Of a DNA stretch of 64,000 nucleotides, positions 41,799 through 51,358 are shown in pieces. The first letter of the stretch is position 1; the number at the start of each line of letters is the position of its first letter. Source of the stretch: Spiroplasma syrphidicola EA-1 (GTDB taxonomy: Bacteria; Bacillota_I; Bacilli_A; Mycoplasmatales; Mycoplasmataceae); the NCBI RefSeq assembly GCF_000400955.1, contig NC_021284.1, positions 310,001 to 374,000 on the forward strand, given 5' to 3'. The notes beneath the pieces are model-generated. The model saw only the letters and a program-made list of their open reading frames with translations. It did no database searches and was not told the DNA's origin. Made by a program: the position numbers and the translations under genes.

Positions 41799-42881
41799 AT
41801 GATTGAACATTTATATGTCCACATTCCATTTTGCAATCACATTTGTTTTTATTGTGATTTTTTTAAGATTAAAAAAAGCAAAGAAGAAATGGTAACAGAA
41901 TTTTTAAATAGTTTAGCGACAGAAGTTGCGCGATTAGATCTAAGCAAATTTAATTTAAAAACAATTTATTTAGGTGGGGGTACACCAAATAGTTTATCAG
42001 ATCAGCAATTAAGTGCAGTTTTAAAAATTTTACAACAGTTTGATCAAACAAATTTAGTCGAATATTCAATTGAATTAAATCCTGAGAATATTAGCCCGAC
42101 ACAATTAACTGTCTTAAAAGATTATAATGTTAATCGTTTATCAATTGGTGTTCAAACGTTTGATGATCAGTTATTAAAAAAAATTAATCGCCATCATAGT
42201 GTCAAGGATGTTATTGATAATTACCATTTAGCCCGAAAAATGGGATTTGATAATATTTCTTTTGATTTAATTTATAATTTGTTTGACCAAAATCAAACCC
42301 ATATTATCCACGACTTGGCAGTTGTTGGGCAATTAAAACCAGACCATCTTAGTTGATATTCCTTGATCTTAAAAGAAAATTCATACTGAGGAAAAACAAA
42401 AACAAAATTACCAGATTATGATATTGAATTTGATGAAATTGTTAACAGGGAATTACAACAAATGGGATATGAACGATATGAAATTTCCAATTACACCTTA
42501 AATAAGAAATATGCTTTACATAATTTAGCATATTGAACTAATAAATCATTTTGACCGCTTGGACCAGGAGCAGCTGGTTTTTTAAATGATCCAGAATATT
42601 TGCTAGTTGAAAATAGTCGTAAATATTGTGACTGAACCCAACAAACGGCACCAATTTCACAACCAGATTATTATTTTCAAATTTTAATGATGGGATTACG
42701 CTTAACGCGAGGAATTAATTTAGCAACAGTTAAAGATGCTAAAGAAGCTTATCAGTATTATTTACCAAAAATTAATAGTGAAATTAGGCTTAACCGCTTA
42801 GAAGTTGTTGACAATCATTTACGTTGTACTCCGCAAGGCTATGATCTTTTAAACGATATTCTCGTAAATCTATTAGAATAG
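41799..42881 (+). CDS. hemW: HemW-like radical SAM protein (oxygen-independent coproporphyrinogen oxidase-like)
   Basis: 360-aa radical SAM enzyme. The cluster motif is C12-x3-C16-x2-C19 followed by Asp-Phe, not the extra Cys that marks true coproporphyrinogen dehydrogenase HemN; this is the HemW pattern. YLGGGTPNSLS and SIELNPENI (SAM binding), then RLSIGVQTFDDQLLKKINRHHS, complete the family. HemW proteins bind heme and deliver it to proteins. No heme synthesis gene is in this window. AAGGGAG precedes ATG 41799. Many TGA codons are Trp. Confidence 0.88.
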
Positions 42882-42891
42882 CGTTTTTTTG

Positions 42892-42900
42892 TGTTATGAT
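42892..42900 (+). promoter_or_regulatory. Extended -10 promoter for pepV
   Basis: TGT TATGAT (42892-42900), 31 bases before the ATG at 42932. Confidence 0.5.
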
Positions 42901-42931
42901 AAAACCAAATAATTGATAGGAGATGAAAATT

Positions 42932-44281
42932 ATGTTAATTGATGTGAAAAAATTACAAGAAGAGTATTTTCCATTAGCGTTAGAAAAAATTAAAGAAATT
43001 ATCAAAATTCCCTCTGTTCGCTCAGAACCTGTTAGTGATGGACCATTTGGTCAAGGAACAAAAGATGTTCTAGATTTTGCAATTAATTTAGCAAAAGAAT
43101 TGGGCTTTAAAACTTACCAGGACCCCCAAAATCGTTATGGGTTTGTTGAATATGGTAGTGGCGAAGAAGTTTTTGCTATTTTAGGCCATTTAGATGTTGT
43201 ACCGACAGGTGATTTAACAAAATGAGAATTTGAACCATTTCAACCAATTGTAAAAGATGGTAAATTATTTGGTCGTGGGGCTTTTGATGATAAAGGACCA
43301 ACAATTATTAATTTATATGCCTTAAAGTATTTAAAAGATCATAATTTTAACCCGGATTATCGCATTCGTTTAATTTATGGGTTAACGGAAGAAACAGACT
43401 GAACTTGTATTGAAACTTATATGGCAACAGAAGGTACGCCAGCATTAGGTTATACCCCTGATGGCGCTTTCCCAGTTGTTTACGCGGAAAAAGGAATTTA
43501 TGATGGTGATATTTTAGGGTCAGGGGAACCGTTTACTTTAAAAGGGGGCGAAGCTTATAATTGTGTCGCTGATTTAGTTTATTATCATGGCGAGTTTAAA
43601 ACCGAAATTGCCAAATGATTAACAACAGAAGGGATTGAAAATTACTTGGAGGGAGAAAACTTAATTGTCAAAGGAAAAGCTTCCCATGGTAGTTTTCCTG
43701 ACCGGGGAATTAATGCCGCATTAGCAACATTAAATGCGTATGCCCAATTTAGTAACCAATCCCCAATTGCCAATTTTGTCAAAGACCATTTATATCAAGC
43801 CTTTAATTTTAGTAAAATCTTTCCAACAATGGTTGATGAAACAGGTCATTTAATTGTTAATAATGGGATCGTTGAAATTGATAAAACAAAAAGTCGTTTA
43901 ACTTTGAACTTACGTGTTCCAGTTACATTTACGCAAGAAGAGATTGTTGCTGGTCTTAGCGCGGAGCTTAAAAAATATCAATTAGAATTGAAAAGTGTTG
44001 ATTGACAAATTCCAATTCATATGGCGAAAGATAGTATGATGATTACAAATATTATGAAAGTTTATCGTGAAGTAACAGGGGATCAAAAAGCCCAACCAAT
44101 TGCTCTTGGTGGGGGAACTTATGCTAAATCAATGCCTAATTGTGTAGCCTTTGGGGCTGAATTTGATTTGGAAGATTCAACGATGCATGCGTATAATGAA
44201 TATGTGCGGATTAGTGACTTACAAAAAATGTTAGAAATATATACAAAATCTTTACCATTATTAACAAAAAAAGAAGTTTAA
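42932..44281 (+). CDS. pepV: M20-family dipeptidase, PepV type
   Basis: 449-aa zinc dipeptidase of the M20 family, which hydrolyses dipeptides from imported peptides. Metal and catalytic motifs are visible: GHLDVVPTGD (His ligand, catalytic Asp), GRGAFDDKGP (bridging Asp), TEETDW (general-base Glu), and a late His in DSTMHAYNEY. The substrate-clamping domain KASHGSFPDRG is present. An upstream in-frame ATG (42923) exists, but AGGAG at 42918-42922 is well placed only for ATG 42932. TGA codons are Trp. It has its own promoter and a terminator overlapping the stop. Confidence 0.93.
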
Positions 44282-44298
44282 GGATAAACTTCTTTTTT
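44267..44298 (+). terminator. Terminator of pepV
   Basis: Arms 44267-44280 and 44285-44298 (AAGAAGTTTA/TAAACTTCTT core), loop AGGA. The left arm is coding sequence for the last residues. Confidence 0.88.
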
Positions 44299-44353
44299 AA
44301 TAAAATTATTAAAAATATTCGCCAAATTACTTAATTATTATCAAACCCTATTA

Positions 44354-44359
44354 TATAAT
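44354..44359 (+). promoter_or_regulatory. Candidate -10 box for the 44390 gene
   Basis: TATAAT at 44354-44359, 31 bases before ATG 44390. Confidence 0.45.
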
Positions 44360-44389
44360 TAAACTATAAAAAAACATGGGGGTTTATTA

Positions 44390-45094
44390 ATGCCATCGTA
44401 TTACGCTGAACAAATTTTGAATATGAAAAAAGATAAAATGAAAACATCGCTAGCTGAAAAGGATAAAACAACGATAATTAACCATTTTAAACATTTAGTG
44501 TGTGCTGTTAAGAAAGATGCTGTTGTAATTAAGCATTCAAAATATGGTTATGAAATTTTTAAAAGTGCCGTTGATAATAAATACTGAACTTATGCAGTTA
44601 CTTTTACTGAACCAATTAATGCCGCAAAACCAGTTTATAAGCATCACTGAGTTGGTAACGCTTTTGTTGGTTATGGGTTTGAAACTTTAGCTGAAGTGTT
44701 AGAAAAGACAGCCGAGTTAATGCAACGAGGACCGACTGCTAATGTTCATTTTCGTGATTACTTATCATCTTGGGATGAACAAGAAGATCGAATTTATCTT
44801 GACTGAGAAGAAAAAGAATTTACTTATGAGGAATATAACAAATTCCAAAAATGATTTGCCAAAAATAAGATTAAAATTATGGCGAAACAAGTTGGGGTTA
44901 AAGATGCTGAAGACTATAACAAAGAAAAAGAACAGCAAAAAACCGGGTTGGCTGTTTTACTAGGAAAAATGCAAGATCCTCCTCGTCGCCCTCGGGCAAT
45001 GGCGGTAATGATTCGACCAACAGCTAAAAATAAAACAGAATGACATGATCCAAAGTTAAAAAAATATATCATTGGCTTTATGTATGTAGAATAA
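44390..45094 (+). CDS. Conserved-looking cytosolic protein, unknown function
   Basis: 234-aa soluble protein without signal peptide or membrane segment. It is rich in Lys, Glu and aromatic residues. The middle (WTYAVTFTEPINAAKPVYKHHWVG) and the C-terminal beta-like segment (RRPRAMAVMIRPTAK) look folded, and a charged helical region lies between. No motif is recognised. The frame is open over 234 codons only when TGA is Trp (seven times), which supports a real gene. ATGGGGGTT precedes ATG 44390; the next gene starts 17 bases after its stop. Confidence 0.72.
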
Positions 45095-45110
45095 ACTTAG
45101 GAGCAGCAAA

Positions 45111-45911
45111 ATGATTAGAGAAATTAATTCAACTGATAACGACCATATCAAAGCCTTAATTAAATTAAAAAATGGTGCGAAGATAAATGAAGATGCTAAG
45201 TTTTTAGTAGAAGGTTGAAATATTATTAAGGAAGCATTAAAGACTTTAGCGCTAGTAGAAATTATTACTACAAAAGAACACCAAGATTATTTTATAACAA
45301 CAGCACCAACGATTCCTTTAACAATTGTGAGTGAACATGTTGCTAATAAATTAAAAGGAAGTGTTAATAGTCAAAATGTTTTTGCTGTTTTAGATTTAAA
45401 TAAATTAAAAAATTACAATTATCTTGATTTTAGCACCGATATGTTAATTTTAGAAAATGTCCAAGATCCTGGGAACATGGGCGCTTTATTACGAACAGCC
45501 CTAGGGTTTAATTTTAATAATATTTTAATTCTTGGCGATAGTGTCAGTATTTTTAATGAGAAAGTTTTGCGTGCTTCGCAGGGCGCTTTTTTAAAATTAA
45601 ATCTAAAAGTTCTGAAAACAAATTATTTGAATGTCCTACAAGAATTAGCCGCAGCACAAAACTATTATCTTATTTCAACTGGATTAAATCAAAAAGCAGT
45701 TTATTTAGACCAATATTCTCTTCCAACCAGCCAAAAAGTTGCATTAATGTTTGGCAATGAGGGTAATGGTTTAAGTTCAGAATTAGTAGCAATGAGTCAA
45801 TTAAATTTAAAAATTAACATAAATCCTCAACTTGAGTCTTTAAATGTTAGTCAGGCTAGTGCCGTAATTATGTATGAAATTAATAAGCAAAAAGGAGGTC
45901 ACAATGTTTAA
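45111..45911 (+). CDS. TrmH/SpoU-family RNA methyltransferase
   Basis: 266-aa SPOUT-class methyltransferase that 2'-O-methylates rRNA or tRNA. It has an N-terminal substrate-binding domain (FLVEGWNIIKEAL) and the three SpoU motifs: LENVQDPGNMGALLRTA, ALMFGNEGNGLS and INPQLESLNVSQASAVIMYE (family I-P-M-x-G-x-x-E-S-L-N-V). The canonical Met-x-Gly is Asn-Pro-Gln here. The exact target base cannot be given. TAGGAGCAG precedes ATG 45111, and the 3' end overlaps engB by 8 bases. Confidence 0.88.
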
Positions 45912-46500
45912 ATTTAAAAATGCCAAATATTTAACTTCTGCTGTAAATAAGGCTGGTTGAATCGATGATGATTTAATGGAAATTTGTGTTTTAGGGCGTA
46001 GTAATGTTGGTAAATCAAGTTTTTTAAATATGCTAACTAATAATAAACAACTTGCTAAAGTTTCTCAACAACCAGGAAAAACTAAAATGCTTAATTTTTT
46101 TAGTGTAAATAATAATACTTTTCGTCTTGTTGATGCTCCTGGTTATGGGTTTGCTCGTGTTAGCAATGATCAAAAAGATGCTTTTGGTCAATTGATGGAA
46201 GACTATTTAACAGCCCGGGATAATCTAAAATTTGTTTGTTTGCTGATTGATTTACGTCATCTGCCAACTAGTGATGACTTAGCAATGTATGAGTTTTTAA
46301 AGTATCATCATCTTAAAACAGTAATTATTGGAACAAAATTAGATAAGTTAAAACGTAATGATATTAATAAAAATGAAAAATTAATTAAAGAAGCTTTAGG
46401 GTTTAAAACAAGTGATGAATTTATTAAAACATCAAGTAAAGATAAAATTGGCCGGGAAGAATGCTGAAAAATTTTTGCTAACCTTTTAGGATTAGAATAA
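45904..46500 (+). CDS. engB: Ribosome biogenesis GTPase EngB (YsxC/YihA)
   Basis: 198-aa circularly standard GTPase for late 50S assembly. G1 is GRSNVGKSSFLN, G2/G3 are PGKTKMLNFF and LVDAPGYGFARV, G4 is GTKLDKL and G5 is IKTSSKDKIG. AAAGGAGGT precedes ATG 45904 inside the upstream methyltransferase gene (8-base overlap). Trp by TGA at 45958 and 46465. Confidence 0.95.
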
Positions 46501-46513
46501 TTTTTCATTTTTT

Positions 46514-46543
46514 TTGAGGATATCTTAATTCTATGTATATAAT
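46514..46543 (+). promoter_or_regulatory. Promoter for lgt
   Basis: TTGAGG (46514-46519), 18-base spacer, TATAAT (46538-46543), 36 bases before ATG 46580. One of the few sites here with a recognisable -35. Confidence 0.6.
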
Positions 46544-46579
46544 TAACATATCTTAATAAAAAAGGAGAGGAAACTAGCA

Positions 46580-48421
46580 ATGTTATTTAATTTCTTATCA
46601 TCACCTCTAGATCCTAGCACAATTACTCCTGAGAATACCCCGCATAATATTTTAGCCAATTATGGTTGAGTTCATATGTATGCAGTCTTTATGACATTAG
46701 GAATGATCGCGGCCATTTTGGTCAGTTACTTCCGTTTAAAACGCCGTCGCATTCCAATTGAACCATTAATTTGGTCAGTTTTCTTAATTATTCCCGCTTC
46801 CCTATTTGGAGCTAGCTTTTTTGGAAAAGTTAATACTTTTGTTGATGATCCTTGAATCTCATCACGAGGGGCAATCCCATTTTTCTCATTATTCGCCTTT
46901 TGAGAAGCCGGCATGAGTATTCATGGGGGAGTCTTATTTGGAGCAATTGTGGGGTTAACAATATTTGGTGTTGTTGGTCGTTCATCTCATGTTTCATTAT
47001 GAGTTTATGCTGATTGCATTATTCCTAACATTTTACTAGGACAAATTATTGGTCGCTGAGGAAACTTTTTTAACCATGAATTATTAGGAAACGTCACAAC
47101 TTATGATGCCTTATCCTGGTTACCAGCCTTTATCCGCGATAATGCTTGAGCATGAGATGGGATGCATCCTGAAACAGTGATTAATGCTTTAGGGCAAGCA
47201 GAAATTGTTTATCGTCAGCCAATCTTTTTATATGAATCATTCTTTAATTTCATTTTATGAGTTGTTATTACTTTTATTGTCCCAAACTTTGGGCAATGAT
47301 GTTCAAAAAAACCATGAAAAAAAGATCCCAAACAATATCCATTTGATTTAAAATATTCGATGCAGCATTTTTTCCATCGGAAAGATGATTTAACAAAAAT
47401 GACTTGATCACAGGCTTGAAATAAGGCTTACTTTAAAAATTATCCGAACCAAGCGCAATTAGAAACAATTGAACCAGTTAGTGTTAAGACTGGTAAATGT
47501 AAAATTAAAAATCGCCTTACTCATTGGTGAGCAAATGGTTCTCAACAATTAACAAAATTAAATAATCCGGAAGGTTATACTATTACACGTTCAGGTGTTC
47601 AAACTGGTTTTTACTTTTTGGGTTGAAATATTATTCGCTTTATTTTAGAAACTCAACGGGAAAATGAGACAGAGTTATTTATTAAAAATAATCGTATTGC
47701 GGATTACACTGTCTTATTATTAATTGCCTTTGCTGGTTTATTAATTATTTTATTTGCCCAGTTTGTTGCACCATATCACTATCGTAAAAACGGATTTTTA
47801 TATGAAAAAGAATATGTTGATTATCAAACCCTTAATAATTGACATTTCAAAAGTTATTTAGAACAAAACCTTATTTTGGGAGAAGAAAATTATTATAATA
47901 CTTTACCTGCAGCCATTAAAAAATATGCCATGCAATATTTAGGTTATTCACCCCAACAGTTTGATAAGTACTTTACATTTGAAAATTTCTTAGCAAATGA
48001 AAATCCAAAAGTAGAAGTAGTTAATTTTAGTTTTAAAATTAAAGCCATTAATAATCGGGAAAACTATTTCACAGATGAGCTTGTTGTCGTAATTGATAAT
48101 AAGTTAGATTTGACCCCAATTTTTAATCAAAAAAGAATTGTTGTTAATCAACAAAATAATAAAGTATCAAAAGCAGAAATCATGGCGGCAATGACAGCAG
48201 TTTTAACAGAGCAAAGCATGAAGGAAAAAATTGAAACCTATTGGCGTAAAATTTATCCGCACTTAAATCCCGCTAAAACAAATGTTTTAACAGTTCCGCT
48301 TGAACAATTATTAAGCTTTGAAGAGTTAAATGTTGTGAATAATAGGCTTGAAATTTCTAAATTTAAGGTGAAAGAAACTGAATGCTATTATGCTAAGAAG
48401 AAAATAACTTTTAAAGTTTAA
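46580..48421 (+). CDS. lgt: Prolipoprotein diacylglyceryl transferase with large insert and C-terminal extension
   Basis: 613-aa membrane enzyme that moves diacylglycerol from phosphatidylglycerol to the lipobox Cys of prolipoproteins. Core features: EAGMSIHGGVLFGA (family H-G-G-x-x-G), the signature GRWGNFFNHE at about residue 158, YESFFNF near 217 and GFYFLGWNIIRFILETQRE near 340. Usual length is 260-300. Here a charged insert of about 100 residues (about 238-335) lies before the last core helices, and a soluble tail of about 200 residues (about 405-613) follows the last transmembrane segment. AAAGGAGAGGA precedes ATG 46580. Very many TGA(Trp) codons. Substrates include the lipoprotein at 8728. 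Confidence 0.93.
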
Positions 48422-48428
48422 TTTGATT

Positions 48429-48463
48429 AAAAAAGGATATTCCGAATTAGGTTTATCTTTTTT
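48429..48463 (+). terminator. Weak terminator-like hairpin after lgt
   Basis: AAAAAAGGATA pairs imperfectly (one bulge) with TTATCTTTTTTT across a 13-base loop. Low confidence. Confidence 0.35.
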
Positions 48464-48505
48464 TATTTTGGAGTAAAATAATAGCATAGGAAAGAGGTGT
48501 AAAAA

Positions 48506-49033
48506 ATGGTAGCAACAGATAGTGTAAAAGATTTACAAACATATTTAACTGAACATGCAAAAATGCAATTATTTTGTTATAACTTAAGTAGCAATGCAGA
48601 TCGGTTAGGATTCCCTGGTTTTAGCCATTATTTCCAAGTGCAAGGTCAAGATGAGGTATTACATCAACGTCGAATTATGAATTTCATGATGCAATCTGAT
48701 GTTCATTTTCAATTAGATAGCCTTACGTTGCCCGAATATAAAAAATATAATAACCTGAAAGAGATTGTTGAAGCATACAAAGAGAAAAGAACTTACTTTG
48801 CTGAATTAACTAATAAATTAGCAAAAGATGCATCAACTCGTAATGATTTAACAACAACAAAATTCTATGATTGATTTATTATTGATTTTTCGGAAGAATT
48901 AGGAGAAATTAAAGATTTATTAGATTGAATTGCAATGTCAAATGGGGATTATTATGATCTTGATAAAAAAGTTTTAAAACGTGAAGAACCAAATACGTTG
49001 TTAGTAATTGAACCATTTAGCCCTCATAAATAA
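48506..49033 (+). CDS. Ferritin-like protein with altered ferroxidase site
   Basis: 175-aa four-helix protein that resembles bacterial non-heme ferritin: GFPGFSHYFQVQGQDEVLHQRRIMNFM corresponds in layout to the helix-B region (split here: GFPGFSHYF, QVQGQDEVLH) and KFYDWFIIDFSEELGEI to helix D. By eye against E. coli FtnA, the Glu50/His53 ligands are kept (DEVLH), but Glu17 is Gln (AKMQLF), Glu94 falls on Arg or a shifted position and Gln127/Glu130 are lost. Iron oxidation may therefore be weak or absent. AAAGAGGTG precedes ATG 48506. TGA codons at 48872 and 48929 are Trp. Monocistronic. Confidence 0.8.
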
Positions 49034-49051
49034 ATCATTATTAGGTAATTA

Positions 49052-49090
49052 AAAAAATATAATGACATTATTGTCATTATATTTTTTTTG
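49052..49090 (+). terminator. Terminator of the ferritin-like gene
   Basis: Perfect arms 49052-49067 (ending ATAATGACA) and 49072-49087 around loop TTAT, ending in T run. Confidence 0.9.
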
Positions 49091-49250
49091 CAAAATTTTG
49101 GAAAATCACCATCAAGATATGAATATCCCTAGTATTTTCGGTGAAAAAATAGTATAGTATAAGTAAAGAAAAAAAGATTAACAATTAAGTTTTGGCAACA
49201 TATTTTAATTACTTCTGTTCGTCAAACATGGAGAGAGGAAAGTCACAACA
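49091..49250 (+). other. Longest intergenic stretch: leader region of rny
   Basis: After the ferritin-like terminator there are about 160 A/T-rich bases with no gene or RNA that I recognise. A TATAGT at 49153-49158 could be the rny -10 box, which would leave a leader of about 85 bases. No -35 is clear. Confidence 0.35.
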
Positions 49251-50780
49251 ATGGCAACATACCAATGAATAATAATAGTTATCTCAGTCGGCTTAAGTGG
49301 CTTAGTACTAGGATATATTATTGAGAAATATCTGCGTTTTCGTTTAAAACGGAAAATAAAACAAAAAGTATTAGAAGCTGAACAAACGGCAAAAAAAATT
49401 ATTAATGTTGCCAAGGCGGAAGGGAAAGTTGAAGCAGCTTTAATTCGTCAAGAAGCGAAAGATGAAACTGATCGAAAAAGAAGTGAGTTTTTAGAACGCG
49501 AAAAATTTTCAGCAGAACGTGAACAATTAATTCATGAGCGGGAAGAAGGGTTAAATAAAAAAGAACAAGTTTTTTTTCGCAAACAAAATGAATTAGAAAC
49601 AACAACAAAATATTATAAGCAATTAGTTGAAGAAAGTATTACTTTATTAGAAAAAGTATCAGGTTATTCTCGTGAAGCGGCTAAAGAAATTTTGTTTAAA
49701 GAAATTGGCGATAAATATCAATTAGAAATTGGGGCTTTTTTAAAAAATGCTGAAACAGCGGCGAAACTAACCGCCAAAAATAAGGCAATTGATATTATTA
49801 CCACAGCAATTGAACGTTATGCCACGGATACTGTTATTGAAAAAACAACAGCGATTTTAGAGTTAGAAGATGATAATATGAAGGGGCGAATTATTGGGAA
49901 AGATGGCCATAATATTAAAACTTTTGAATTAGCAACGGGGGTTGATTTAATAATTGATGATACCCCAAACCAAGTGCAATTATCATCATTTAATCCGATT
50001 CGTCGGGAAATTGCTCGCCGAGCCCTAGAAAAATTAGTCCTTGATGGGAGAATCCAACCAAATCGGATTGAAGAGGTTGTTAAAAACGAGCAAAATGATT
50101 TTGATGTCTTAATTTTAGATGTTGGGCGTCAAACAGTTGAGGAATTAGGAATTACTAACATTGATCTTAGTTTAATTGAACATTTAGGAATGTTAAAATT
50201 CCGGACAAGTTATGGTCAAAATGTTTTACTCCATTCAATTGAAGTTGCAAAGTTAGCTGGTATTATGGCTAGTGAATTAGGGTTAGAACCAAGTATTGCA
50301 ATTCGCGCTGGATTATTACACGATATTGGTAAAGCAATTGATTTTGAAAATGAAGGAAGCCATGTAACATTGGGAGTTAAATTAGCAACAAAATGCAATG
50401 AGAGTGACATTATTATTAATGCTATTCATTCTCATCATGGTGAAGTTCCTCCAACAAACCCATATTCAGTCTTAGTGTCTGCTGCTGATACAATTTCGGC
50501 CGCGCGACCAGGAAGTCGTAATAATACGTTAGAAAATTATATTACGCGAATGAAAGAATTAGAAACAATTTGTGAAAGTATCCCCGGGGTTGATCATGCT
50601 TATGCCGTGCAAGCAGGTCGACAAATCCGAGTTATTGTTAACCCAGTTCAAAAAACAGATGAAGAAACTCATAAATTAGCCTATGATATTCGGGAAAAAA
50701 TTAAGGCTAATAAATCAGTTCCTGGTGATATTGTTATTACTATTATCCGTGAATTACGAATTACCGAAACAATTATTTAA
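49251..50780 (+). CDS. rny: Ribonuclease Y
   Basis: 509-aa membrane-tethered endoribonuclease that starts mRNA decay in Firmicutes. An N-terminal transmembrane segment (about 6-24) is followed by a long charged coiled coil (about 30-150), the KH domain (GRIIGKDGHNIKTFE, about residue 210) and the HD domain with metal motif LLHDIGKAID and INAIHSHHGE. The family end is IRELRITETI. ATG 49251 was picked because the membrane segment requires it and GAGAGAGGAAAG lies just upstream. Trp TGA at residue 6. Together with RNase J (31166) it gives the main Gram-positive-type RNA decay pair. Confidence 0.95.
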
Positions 50781-50784
50781 CAAG

Positions 50785-50816
50785 AAAAATCAAACTTTTA
50801 GGTTTGATTTTTTTTG
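50785..50816 (+). terminator. Terminator of rny
   Basis: AAAAATCAAAC (50785-50795) and GTTTGATTTTT (50802-50812), then T. The TG of the next extended -10 follows directly. Confidence 0.85.
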
Positions 50817-50823
50817 TTATAAT
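50815..50823 (+). promoter_or_regulatory. Extended -10 promoter for the 50900 gene
   Basis: TGT TATAAT (50815-50823), 76 bases before ATG 50900, partly inside the T tail of the rny terminator. Confidence 0.5.
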
Positions 50824-50899
50824 TAATACATATAAGGTTATTGATAAAGCAATAAAATTATATCGTGATGTTATGAGAAAATAGAAGGAGGTAAATTTA

Positions 50900-51169
50900 A
50901 TGCGCCAAGTCTCTTACGGGTTAATGATTGCGGGAACAGTTTTAACATCTGTTTTTATTTTGCCATTAGCATGAATGATTCCATTAACAGTACTAACAAA
51001 AAAACAACTTAACAATCCAAAACCATCAATTGCTTTAGGAGTTTGCTGTATTCTTTTTGCTTTTATTTTTGGTTTAGTTGCCGGAATTTTATTATTAATA
51101 CAAGATGATAGTATTAAAGTTGAAGAAGGCCCAATTATTAATACAGTCCAACCAAATATTAGTAACTAA
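50900..51169 (+). CDS. Small membrane protein with two transmembrane segments
   Basis: 89-aa hydrophobic protein with predicted helices at about residues 7-32 and 44-67, a short basic loop between them (KKQLNNPKP) and an acidic outer or inner tail. The ribosome site GAAGGAGGT is near-perfect and well spaced for ATG 50900. Trp by TGA at residue 25. Monocistronic between two terminators. No family recognised. Confidence 0.72.
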
Positions 51170-51212
51170 AAAACTAGTTATTACTTTGTAGCAATATAAT
51201 ATCAATCAAACT

Positions 51213-51250
51213 ATAACTTATTAATTATTAAATTATAAGTTATTTTTTTT
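51213..51250 (+). terminator. Terminator after the 50900 gene
   Basis: ATAACTTA (51213-51220) and TAAGTTAT (51236-51243) with inner AATT pairing and a following T8 run. Confidence 0.65.
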
Positions 51251-51358
51251 GACTTTTTTTGCGATAATTCCTTTAATTTTCTTCTTGATTAGATGTTATT
51301 TTCTAATTTTTGGGTATAATTAACAAAGATTAAAAAAATAACAAAGGAGGAAAATAAC

